NCBI GenBank assembly: GCA_935421135.1
Contig: OW285188.1
Span: 15,105,233 to 15,169,232, forward strand
From: Bugulina stolonifera
Lineage: Eukaryota; Bryozoa; Gymnolaemata; Cheilostomatida; Bugulidae
DNA: 64,000 nucleotides
Direction: 5' to 3'
The notes under the pieces are model-generated. The model searched no databases. It was not told where the DNA came from and saw nothing but the letters and a program-made list of their open reading frames with translations. The first letter of the stretch is position 1. The number at the start of each line of letters is the position of its first letter. Below, in pieces: positions 13,801-24,800 of this stretch. Made by a program: the position numbers and the translations under genes.

Positions 13801-16412
13801 TAATTTTAGACTTTGTTTGTAATAGATGTATCATTTTTAGACTCTCTAGCATGGTTGTACTTTTGATAAATTTAAATTCATCATTATTTTGCAGTAATTC
13901 ACATTCACATCTATAACAGATGGTCTAATATTTCTCTTACAACCACTTACATGTACACTGTCTCATTTACCTGTTGATGTTTTAGTCATCATATATGGGC
14001 CCAGGAGCGTCATATGAGAAAGCAGTGTTTAACTTATCAGGACTTAGTCCACTGATAGCTCACTTCCTCAACATGAAGCATTTGAGGGATGCAACAGTAG
14101 CTGGGAGGAGGGTGAGGCGGACAGAGATCAAAGGTCAACCAACTGGTGATAAGACTTTCCAAGATATGATTGAAGAGAAGAAAGCACTGACCAAGTCAAA
14201 CAAAGCTCAATACATTAAGTAAGTAGGATTTACTACATCCTCAACTATTGTTTATACAGTATTAGATGCATTTGCAGTGATATATCTGCTATGCAGAACT
14301 TATTTATTTGTAGTAATTTTGTGGCTCAAGTTTTAGTCACAGTCAAACTTAGTTAAAAATTTTTCAACTTATTTCTAAGGCCAATGTTATATAGCCAATC
14401 ATGGAAGATCCTTTTTTTACGTGAAACAAGTTTTTCTCAGGTAAAAAAATGCAGATTTCTAGCTGCTTTGACCTGGGTTTTACTAATAAGCATTCACCAT
14501 TGACGACAGGCCTAAATGTGAGTAAACTAAGCCATTATCAGCTAAAAAGTGCTGAACAATCTAGACTGCAGTGTAGGCTGAACATGTTTGCCATCTAGGT
14601 ACTAGTACTATACCACTGTGCATATTATAGATTGTGTAAAGAGACAGCTGAGGAACTGAGTAGAATAGAGAGAAGGAAAGCTTTAGTCACTAAGGAAATA
14701 AACAAACTGAAAGACAATACTGCAGCTTTCAAACAGACTGGTTTGGATGCTAAGTTTGTAACAGACAGACTGATGACTAAAATCGTAAGTCCTAATGTAC
14801 ATAATCTAACTCAGAATTTATGCCTTCTATAAGTGGTAGATCATAGTTTGAACTAGATGAACAATTTGATTTCATCTTTTGCATGCATATAGTTATTACT
14901 TTGGAGTTGTCCTCTCTAAAAAATGGGACAACTTCAAAGATTTTTCTTCAAAGTTTCAGTACACTCGATATGTGCAAATATATTTATGTATATGGTTATG
15001 AACTATGAGCTCTACTAAATGTTTTTGTGATTATGTAATTAATTGAAATTAACTGTATGGTTGTACTTTTGTATTACTGTTATTGGTGATGGTATCCTCC
15101 ATGCCCTGTTGGATTATGTTGAATAATCAAGTAAGTACTGGATACTATGCAGGATAATGACACAAAGAGGGTGACCACTAATATGGTGACAGCCAACGGT
15201 GAGATAAATTTGGAGAGAAATTCAGAATCCGATGAGACAGACGAGGAGTTAGATGAGCAGATTGCCTTGGAGGTAAGATATTTTTATATCCGTATCCTGT
15301 TGCCATATTTGCTAAGGTTTTTCTTGCGCAAAATATGTTGCGATATTCTAACTTTATAGTTTCTAGAAACTGAACTATTCATGCATCACTTTTTTGCAAC
15401 AGGTTAAATCTCCTTACATGTAAAGTATTAATGTGATCTATGTTTCATTGTAACATGCATGTTATGATTTTAGGATTGAGCAATTGAAGGTAATAATAAT
15501 ATTATAGTGTACATGTGTATAGCTAGCACATCACATTGCACGCTTACTACCTTCTAACACCTACACTCCCACTTATTGCTTTAGATACAGAATGTTACCC
15601 CAGTAGTGTGCAAGCTTCTTGTGTTTCCTGATTGTTTCCATTGTGATTGTATTGTAGTAAAAAACTAGAGAAACCCTGGTGTGTGATTTTATTGCTCTAA
15701 CGTACATGTAATAGTGCATAGATGTAATAGGACACTCAGTCACTGTGTGATTGCTACATGGCCAAACTGTCTGACACAACAAAACAAATGTTGTATATTA
15801 CACTGTAAACTGGTTGTTTCTCTGTTGTAGACATACGTACTCATAAGTCATTGATGATAATAATAAGAAGTTGCCCTCTCTCAATTGGGAGAGGGCAACT
15901 CCATGTTGTAATCAATAGCTGCTACATGTATGTCAGTGTGGCTTGCTTGCAGACACAAGCAAGCAATGGTTAATAGCAATGAGGATAACAGCTTCCAATT
16001 ATAGACAATGGTTAAATGTATATGGAAATGTGTGCAGTTTGCCACGGCATATTGTAGCAGGAGTGGATAGTCTTGAAAATATTGAGTTAGAGTTTGTTTG
16101 ACAGACTAACATATGTTCTAGAGTATCTGATTAGAAATGTTCCCGAGTGAATGGTAGACCATCTACCCAAGCACTCCAAATTATTCACCAAGATGTTGAT
16201 CTAAATTAAACAATAATTTTGAATGTTTTCAGATGAATTGGGACCCAGAGAAATACAATGGAGGAAGACATGTTCTGGGAGGCAGTAACACCGATCATGT
16301 GGCATTTCTCAAAGATATAAACAAAACAGAAGAGCGTAGGAAGGTCAAACAACAGCAGATGGCAGTAAAATATCACTTTAATAAAATCAGAGGACAACTA
16401 GACAAGTTATAG
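7860..16412 (+). CDS. FAM227-family protein
   Basis: Thirteen phase-consistent exons: 7860-8042, 8446-8551, 8670-8819, 9116-9345, 9624-9683, 10788-10991, 11297-11423, 11648-11764, 12282-12418, 13986-14218, 14631-14784, 15153-15272, 16233-16412. They give 666 residues (human FAM227A/B about 510-570). The ATG at 7860 has A at -3 and G at +4; an in-frame ATG at 7734 would add 42 residues. The FAM227 signature covers exons 6-8: FWKKIFLSEASIAVVHDLFWW (about 249-269), FAALFFSIHPDTRD, VYPGVLAQAIYMIFHDAFP and TKPPPGTWKKW. The upstream FPGYRPKELPELP segment also fits. The C-terminal half is charged and probably helical (ERRKALVTKEINKLKD). Molecular function is unknown. The exon 2/3 junction and exon 5 are the least certain. 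Confidence 0.88.
13203..13303. repeat. foldback element, GTTGYCCTCTC family, copy 3
   Basis: The left end reads TTGATTATAATTTGAAGTTGCCCTCTC. The right end has GGACAACTTAGAATTATGATCAATAGC. Same layout as copies 2 and 6, with a longer, less paired centre. In FAM227 intron 9. Confidence 0.7.
13543..13612. repeat. foldback element, GTTGYCCTCTC family, copy 4
   Basis: The left side, CTGATAATCACAATAAGAAG then TTTTCCTCTCTC, is mirrored by GGAGAGGACAATTACTTATT and ATGACCAATAC. In FAM227 intron 9, about 250 bp after copy 3 and in the same intron. Confidence 0.65.
14901..14938. repeat. foldback element, GTTGYCCTCTC family, copy 5 (short)
   Basis: TTGGAGTTGTCCTCTCT faces GGGACAACTTCAA across a short A-rich loop. 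Only the inner core of the family remains. In FAM227 intron 11. Confidence 0.6.
15850..15920. repeat. foldback element, GTTGYCCTCTC family, copy 6 (best preserved)
   Basis: The inner stem GAAGTTGCCCTCTCTCAATT pairs with GGGAGAGGGCAACTCC. The outer parts ATTGATGATAATAATAA and GTTGTAATCAATAGCT are the family edges. In FAM227 intron 12, immediately before the last coding exon. Confidence 0.8.
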
Positions 16413-16790
16413 TTATACATCAGCATATAAATCCTATATTTATTAAAACTGGTCAGAAAATTTATAAATATGACGCTTTGAACCATATTCATGATTGGAA
16501 ATAAGATTGAAGTAGGGTAAAATGAAAACATGACTCACATTACAAACATGTATAATGCAGTATCAAATAGTTGAGTACATTATACATGTATGAGCTGTGG
16601 CTGTGTATATTATTCTAACAATTGCCTGTAACCATGATTGATAATAATCAAAATATTACAGCTACACTACTGGGGGAATCTCTACTAATAATGTATTAGT
16701 ATTTAACCAATCAAAGGTTACTCGTCAACCGAAGACTAAATAGAATGGAATGCTGACTTAGAGTTGCATGTACATTGTATGTATCACTGG
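16413..16790. other. convergent 3' intergenic spacer, FAM227 / HACD3
   Basis: Only 378 bp separate two facing stop codons, so the two 3' UTRs probably abut or overlap. TTTATT at about 16439 would be an AATAAA polyadenylation signal for the minus-strand gene. If used, the HACD3 transcript would overlap the FAM227 3' end. No coding feature seen. Confidence 0.5.
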
Positions 16791-19700
16791 TTAGTTTGTC
16801 TTCTTAGCCCTGCTGGAAGTTATACTGCTGCCTCCTCCCAACTTCTTCCTTCTCAATGTCGCCATGTGCATCATCAACTTTGTTAAGCCTATAATGTATT
16901 CATCACATCTAACTAGTGAGTCAAGTTACCACACAGACAGACTGTTAACAAATTGAAGCCTCTCAACTGGCAATTAAAATACATGGTATTACTATATGGT
17001 ATTACTACATGGTATTACTACATGGTATTACTACAAAATGGTATCAGTACATGGTATTACTATAAAATGGTATTACCAACGGCCAAAGAATAAGAAAATA
17101 TTTAATTAGAGAAAGTGCAAACTGATCTTTCTGGAATAATTGTGTATACTATTAGATACATGCATGTAGGTACAGCACTTACCTAGAGGTAAGAAGATAA
17201 GATGGAAGTACATGTATGTTGTTAAACTCAAGCTAAAGTTGAATGCGTTGGGAAGATTTATAGAGAATTTACCAGACTTGTCATAAAGTGGGACAGCCAT
17301 GTAAACAATCAGCCCTGCAAAAATAGAACAAAAAGCAATATTTAATTATCTTGTGCGAATGATTGGACACTATGTACTTGTACAAGTATCTGGCTAGGAT
17401 AGTACAATTATAGTTCTAACTACCAAGTACAAGATAATTATATTATCATTAGAACACATGTATTGCATGTTATATACAATAGCCTGTGCTACTCACATTC
17501 ACAGCCAGCTCCCAGGGGGTAGAGGACCACCCACATTGTATACCTCAACCAAGTCAGTGCATTCACGCTTAACTTCATGGCGCTCAGCATATAGAACGGG
17601 TGTCTGTATAGCGAATAATGTAAACGATGGCAATATGTACAAATTAATACTACATATTAAGGAATAAATAAAGGTGAAAACACATCATTGGGCAAGAGGC
17701 AAGGCTATGCCTATGATAAATGCTGGGCTAGTGTTCGACAGTGTGATATATTAGTTGGCAAATAAAATTTTCGCTGTTATTCACTGTATAGCATATCTGA
17801 CCTGATGACATCAGCAATAGACCAGAATAGAGTGAGATAGTTGACTACTGGTGAGAGTTGTAGCTCTGGTTCATTCCATATAACTACCAGTAGCACCAAG
17901 TTACGACCACATGTCTGTAAGTAACACCTCTCGAGGTTAATATCAGTTACAAAATATCTTCTGCAGTACCAGAAAAGTACCCTCACAACTCTGCAATATT
18001 CCCTGAGCTCATATCAAGTTAGATTATGATTGTATAGCAAATAAATATGAACAGTACTTGCATTAAAGGGGGTATGGCAGTACCTGCATTAAAGGGGGTA
18101 TGAAGCTGGTTTTCAATAGCCCAATTATAGGGTGGATAACTTCCAAGAAAGAGAATATTTGGGCTATTATCAGTACTGTTCCAACATCATCAAAGGCCTT
18201 GTAGTCTACAATGTATGGTAGAGGTTCCATAATAGTAATGCGGAAATGTTATAGTCCAGAATACACACTGCATACAGTCTGGATGAGAACTAAATATTGC
18301 ACTTACTATTTTTTACCTATGGTATATTAAATTATACAAAATCACCTAAAGTATACTTACTATCAACAGTTAGGATACCAAGGGTGACCTTGAATAAAAT
18401 AAAAGTGAACGCGATCATCTGAAACATGCTGTATGAGAACAAATAGTTCTTCTTCAGGTCTTCAACAGCTAAAATATACAGCATTAAATATTTGTTGAAA
18501 GTTGTAGGTTTGCCAGCAGTATAAAGAATAGGACTATGACAATGAGGTGTTCCAATATCACCATATAGAGCAGAGAAGATAGGTATTACAAGCATGCAAA
18601 CTGTAACAGATGTTTTTTGTAACAATTAAAAGCAATAGGCATATAAGATCAGTGGTCAGCTTCACTAATATTTATGTGCTACCAGCATATTAGTGAAATA
18701 GGGTAACACACTGTAATATAGACTGATATATTGTATTATCTACAATACCAGTACACAACTTACCTTTGTCCTGAGTAGCTTCAATATCACTAGTCAGTTT
18801 GTCAATGTACTCCTTCTCCAGCTACAACACAGCTATACATATTATATACACATATATATGTAATGTGATGGTCTCGAGATATACAAAAATAAAGTCCATG
18901 TTACATGTCTAAAGTGAAAGGCAGACATTCACACTGGGTACTGAGTTGAAATTAGACATTCATATGTTTCCAAAACAGATACAGAAGTCATTTGATGATC
19001 GACTGTGTAGAAGCACATTGTCCTACAGTCCCTGAGCTGTGAGCTTATTTGAAGCAGTATTCTATGTGCTAGGATACTGTTATCTTATCAAGCAATAGAA
19101 CTAATAATATATAAAAATAGCAAATATATACATTGTATATACGTACCCGTTGCTTCTCCTTCAGGTTCTCTTCCTCCTCATCTGAAATGTCCATTCTGTC
19201 AAAGTCCGGCTTAATCCAAGCCTGCTTGGTTGCATCTTTAGTAAGCCTGGGCCAAGCATCATCTTTGGTTGTTGGATCTCGTTTTGGAATATCAATGAGT
19301 ACCTCTGATCCAGTTATACGAAGTCGTGATTTCTACAAATGAGAACATTTTCTATACAATGTTTACGCCACTCATATTCCTAGTTTACAGTGTTAATAGC
19401 GAAATACCTACTGGTTGCTTCAAAAGTTCGAGAATAAGCTATTAGTAGGGTTTGGACTGTCTAAATGAGGCTTTGTGAGTCCCTATTCACAACCCTGTTA
19501 GAGAAGGTGACCCCATGCAGATAGCACCAACCGTAGGCCTACTAACCTCTGGAGAGACGTGCTTGTATGGTTTAATGCTAAATTTGTAAAGGCAATCACC
19601 ATGGGCACCAACTCCATAGCCCTCAAAGCTAATGAGGTCATTTGAAAGGTTCACATCTGGCTGCTCCTGCAATAACAAAACACAGTAACTCTATTGGCTA

Positions 19701-20344
19701 GATTCTATTCACTGTAACACGGTGCCTGCCACATGTAACCTATTACACCAATACTTTATAATTAAACCTGAGGCCGTAGAGAAGTGGCACAGTCTGCACA
19801 ATACTGCCTCCACTTTCTACTCAGTGCCTCAACATGTCTACCAAACCATGCACACACTGTGGCAACACTACACTGGAGCAAGTAAACCTCCATTTGAGCA
19901 GTGGGAGTACTCTTCTGCTATCTGTGGCTCTAAGGAGCGATTAGCAGTAGTAACAGTAAAATCACAGTCTGATTTCACTCTACTGCCAAGTTCACAGTTG
20001 GCCTTGGTGTGATCAGATTCAGAGCCTCACAAAACTACTACAACAATTCTATGATATTATGTTCTGCATTGGACTATAAAATATCTAATAGTTAATTGCC
20101 GTAACAGAATGATGAACGTATTCACAGATACAGCCCAATTATTTTACCATGCGTAGCTGACCCACTAGATGACTCTCACAGTCCCACTCTGATTGTGATT
20201 AGTCATTGCAGCCCACAGCAAGCAAACTGACTGGCAAGCAAAGGATTGGCAGTCCGTCCTGTGACTCACCTTTACATCTTTGAGTGCAATTTTAAGTGAT
20301 ATACTTTGAGATGTTTGACCCCAGTATATAAAGGGCGACGGCAT
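16791..20344 (-). CDS. HACD3: very-long-chain (3R)-3-hydroxyacyl-CoA dehydratase, HACD3/PTPLAD1 type
   Basis: Ten minus-strand exons, 20344-20270, 19666-19547, 19332-19147, 18821-18764, 18468-18361, 18205-18084, 17914-17802, 17603-17497, 17314-17183 and 16888-16791, give 372 residues (human HACD3: 362). It catalyses the third step of the very-long-chain fatty-acid elongation cycle in the ER membrane. The N-terminus is a CS (p23-like) domain: MPSPFIYWGQ, GYGVGAHGDCLY, then SRLRITGSEV and WIKPDFDRMD. The C-terminal two thirds is the multi-pass PTPLA domain. Tyr289 and Glu296 in LYPLGAGCE are at the spacing of the catalytic Tyr/Glu pair of yeast Phs1. The protein ends KKTN, a KKxx-type ER retrieval signal. 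A tandem duplication covers the exon 6 donor. Convergent with FAM227. Confidence 0.95.
16981..17077. repeat. short tandem repeat, ATGGTATTACTAC-type unit
   Basis: Six or more imperfect copies of a 13-17 bp unit (ATGGTATTACTAC, some with AAA inserted) lie head to tail in the last intron of HACD3. Confidence 0.85.
18052..18103. repeat. 26-bp tandem duplication spanning the HACD3 exon 6 splice donor
   Basis: Two adjacent 26-bp copies begin CAGTACTTGCATTAAAGG and CAGTACCTGCATTAAAGG on the + strand. On the gene strand the first-met copy contains the end of exon 6 and its GT donor. The second, inside the intron, still carries an AA|GT. Using the second donor would lengthen the exon by 26 nt and shift the frame. 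Confidence 0.8.
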
Positions 20345-21809
20345 ACTTAGCTACAGCTGCTATATTGAATGGAAATTAAGTAATTGTATTGGTTTATTGG
20401 GTTATATGTCTCTCCTAATAGCCCATTGAAACGGAATAAAGAAGAACTTTCTGCAATCTTTTTTATATCTAGCCCGAAGACTTAATAAAACATTGTTACG
20501 CAAAATGTACAATGGTATCTACAACATAAAGGTAACGCGTGCGGTTTCAGCCTGCAAAGCACAGGCTAGCCGTACTTTGATTTGGTCGAGAGACTTCTTT
20601 TATAGTTGGAGTTGTCTACACCAGAATTGGATTTGCCCAATGGGAACCCAGTTCTTATTTTGTTTGAATATGCGATTCCAATTAGACCGCTTGTTGTCAT
20701 GTGACGATAAAATAGTTATTTTCTCTTTGCACACACTTTTTCTAGCTATAATTTTGATGGTTGCCTGTTTTAATTAATTAATTTTACTTTATAGTTGTAG
20801 TCAACAGCAATCAGCATAGAGCTAGAGCTAGCTACCTATTTCTATGTCAACAGTCAACAGTGACTGTCAAATGCAATGGTCCAGGTCGAACTATACTATA
20901 CTTACTAATTAACATAAAAACATACAATAATATAATTTAATAAAATATAATTATAATATCAAAATATAATAATTATCATTTTTATTATATTTATATTAAA
21001 ATTATATTTATTCAATATGAATATTGTCTTTTTTTGTAGCCACGTTATTTATATTTGTTTTAAACGGCTAGTACTCGTACTGTTTCGTTGTGCTTGTTTA
21101 GAATGGAATTGAAGATCAATCTCATCATAAAAGACTAAAGGACCAAGTTTTATATTTCGTCCAAAAAGCCAAGTAAGTTTAGTGTTACAAAATTGCGAAA
21201 TGATACAGGTATCGCCACTGTAGCACAAAGGCGTAAAGAATTACGTATAAAATTATTTTATAAGTCACTAACAGTAACGTCTGATGTAATAACACCCTCC
21301 TATAATGCACCAAAAAATAACTATAGTACTCGACAGGCTGGCAATCCTTTTTTACCCTCTATCAGAACGAATGCTTTTTTTTCAATTCTTTTTGGCCAAG
21401 AACTACTAGAGATATTCGTAGTGAGACTAATGATGCCCAGTGATGTTTAAGTTTTTCTCATATACAATACAATACAATACAATACCAGAACTAGAACCTA
21501 AAGAAACCAGGGCTAGAACGGCACCTGATGCTCAGTGGTATCAAACTTTCTCAAAGCTGACCAATTGTTCCTGGGCTTTTGGAGAAAACGATGCATTAAC
21601 TTCTCTACTTGCCTGAATGTTTTTGTATTTGGATTTATGGTTTGAATTTGTTTTCCTATTGGTCGATTACTGCACTGGTCTCTACATAGCAAGCTGCCCC
21701 ATGTACCATGCTTCCTATTTATCATAGTTGTTTTCATTAGAGCTATATTATAGTAATTGAAAAGGATGTTATACCATGTACATTGTAGATCGTAGATCTT
21801 TACCTTAGG
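20345..21809. promoter_or_regulatory. divergent intergenic region, HACD3 (-) and F-box/LRR gene (+)
   Basis: About 1.5 kb holding both 5' ends. It is extremely AT-rich at 20890-21020 and contains a LINE remnant at 21100-21485. No further coding exon is convincing. An upstream non-coding exon of the F-box gene is possible, because acceptor-like CTTAG/GATGG sits directly at its ATG. Confidence 0.45.
21100..21485 (+). mobile_element. degraded 3' end of a non-LTR retrotransposon (LINE)
   Basis: The plus strand encodes a fragment resembling the extreme C-terminus of LINE reverse transcriptases: AQRRKELRIKLFYKSL, then STRQAGNPFLPSIRTNAFF in 21193-21390. After a T-run the frame shifts, and the expected FWPRTTRDIR motif continues in another frame up to a stop near 21438. 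Further downstream the element ends in about five ATACA units (21463-21484), the short tandem tail typical of several LINE clades. No intact polymerase is present, so this is a dead 5'-truncated copy. The clade is uncertain. Confidence 0.6.
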
Positions 21810-24800
21810 ATGGATATGTTAAATGAAGATTGCTTGTTGCTCATATTCCAGCACCTCTCATTGAAGGAGAAGATTAAGTGTGAGAGAGGTATTGTTCGAT
21901 TTATGGTACACTACAAAATTGTATCATGCATGCATAATTATCCATATGTTTTCATAGATTAGAGGGTTGCTGATAGATATTTTTGCACCAATTGAATCAG
22001 TTTTCACATGCTGACCCAAGTTTCAAATTACGCAAAGTCAAAGTTATCACTTTTGGACATTTTTGGGTATTATTTGATAAATTTGCTAACAGAGCTCATA
22101 GCATTCTGATGAGGCTAGAAACTGATTGAAATGGTGTAAGAAGTAATAACCGTCAATTGGCCTACACTGTTAATTCTTATTGAAAAAACCATGATTGGTT
22201 TTAAATTTTTTGTGGATTTTAGGCTGTATTAGACTTTTTAACATGTACATTGTATAAATATGTTAATAGTATGCAAGTATTGGCGGGAGATTAGCAAGAA
22301 AAGTTGGAGCTGTCTGAAGAGGTTGGATATGTTTACCCTCGTTAGAGAGCTTAAAGATAGAAAACCCTGGATTGAAGACATGGAATTTCTATTATCTAAA
22401 ACAACTGGGGCATTGTCTACTCTCAACCTTAGTGACTGTTCATTCCCTGATATGGAGCAAGATCTATCCCACATTCTCAGTATGTAAATACTTGATTTTT
22501 GATATATTCGTATTACATATTACACTTTCTTAGTGTAAGTTTATTAGTGAACCTAAATTGCACTGGTTTATATGAGATTGTAATAACTGAATGCAATGTG
22601 AGCGCTCAGATGAGTCTCCTTTGTAATAATAATTAGCAGGGACGCTGGCTAAGCGTGTAATGCAGTGTAATACTGAATAAAATTAATTAAATGCTATTTA
22701 TTTAGTGTGCACGAGCAATGTCCGAATGTGCCTGTATTAAACTTATATCTAAAAGCAATATAAATATAGCCACTTGATATCATAACAGTAAAATATTGAT
22801 TCTACAGATCACGGCTCTATTAACCATGATAGTTTAGCTGTCGGGCAACTAATGTTAGTGTGGAGGAAAACTTATTTGTATTCGGTGACATCACGTGCTG
22901 ATGAGATTGTAGTGGATCTAGAGAAATCTGTCTAGTTAACCAATGAGCCTTTTTATCTAGTAATTGGAGTAGCATCCTATGGCTTGTCATGTGTTTGAAA
23001 TGTAATGTTAGTGGAACATGCATTGTACGTATACACACTGCATAGCCAAGTGTCTCAGAATTGTCTCAGGAAAAGTTTCTGGTCAACAATTTATCTAACT
23101 GTTTAGGTTTGGCCCCTAAGAATCTCACTACCCTCATCATCAACGATCTATTTGAACCAATTATTAAGAAGGAAGTTCTGCAGACAATTTTAAGACGGTT
23201 TCGACATCTAAAGGCAAGTTCTACGTTATGTTCAGCTTTGCTCTGAAGAGGTATTTGACATTATTTCCTTATACTAGATCCTGTCTGTTCATGTGATACT
23301 GTATACACCATGTCTGTCGGTCTGTCTGCCCATGTGCTACTGTGCCATCATTTCTGTCTTTTCGTGTACAACCGTACACACTAGGTCTGTCTGTCCATGT
23401 GCTACTGTACACACTATGTCTGTCTGTTCTTCTGATATATATCTGTACACAATATGTTTGTCTATCCATGTGAAACTGTATACACCATGTTTGCCTGCTC
23501 TTGTATGCACCATCTTGATTGTCACAAACTGCTTTTTAATGTTGTAGAATCTGACTCTGAGACAAACTGAGTTTGAAGATGACAGGTATGGTCTTGTACT
23601 TATCTTGTTCACACAAGGTTATTCGTTGTTATTTACTGTTGAATAGTACCATGTGTCTGAGTGTTTACAGAGTTCTGTACTTTTAGCTTACAGGTGTTGT
23701 TGCGCAACCTTCCTGAGTTGGAAACTCTGAATCTTTCTAGAAACCGCCTACCAGTAGATATGCTCTCCCATTGTGCTAACCTACGCAAACTTAACATCAC
23801 TCAATGCAGTCTGGTGTCACCATTTGACCTTTACACAAAGGTAAACTTTACTCAGTGCACTGGTTTACCAACACAAAATTAACTACATGTATTTCTTATA
23901 TTTATATTGATTGAGCTGGTTGTACTTGCACTGGATTATTGGATTGGCGCAAAATTTGTATATAGACCTACAAAACAAATGGTAGGTAATGATGTACCGT
24001 CACCAAACTGTACCTACACCAAACTGTACCTACACCAAACTGTACTTACACCAAACTGTACCCACACCAAACTGTACCTACGCCAAACTGTTCAAGAATA
24101 GGAATTTTTCCATTAACATTTTTTCATTACTGCTCACTGGTGAAGCTTCCTTTTTCAAGGTTGCTGAACTGGTGTAGTGGTAGCATGTTCTGTTCACTGT
24201 GCTAGGTGATTAGGTGCCGTGGAGGCTCCGGGTTCAAACCCCAGTCAGGGACTGGTATTCTCATGGATTTGAAACAAGTCTCTGACTGCTCAAAAGTAAA
24301 TTCCTTGCTAAAAATACATCATATATATATATATATATAAGAAGTGGCCAAACCCCCTAACATGTACTTACTACACTCAATGTAGATAATATCATCCACG
24401 TTGTAAACTGTAGGTTCCACCCCCATCGTTGGAAGTCCCCAAGGATGAGTCCATCACAACACTACTAAGCATGAGAGATGGTAGCACTGAATTGCTGACA
24501 GAGCTGTCTGTATCCACAGATCTAATAAATGCAGATGGGGTCAATGCTAGGATTCCCTGCCCAAACTTGAAGCATCTCACATTGACTGTCTCCCTCTATG
24601 CCTATGGTGAGCTTTGTAATAATTATTAGCTGGTTGTTAATTAATTCTAACGGGCGGTGTAACCCATGTTATGGGATAAGAATTACATTTTAAACTGCGT
24701 TATTTGGAAACTCGTATTTTTATTAACAATATGTTTTCTCTGATGCATGTCCATTGAATTGGTGACATGTAGTGCCTCAATTTTTATGCTTCATGTAGTT

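Noticed and set aside
22808..22933. An extra exon of the first F-box gene after CTACAG at 22807
   Set aside because: The frame runs into a stop without a usable donor; joining exon 2 directly to 23059 keeps the frame and aligns with the paralogue.
23269..23612. Open frames with repeated Cys/Thr/Val patterns on both strands
   Set aside because: They are translations of the 30-40 bp minisatellite.
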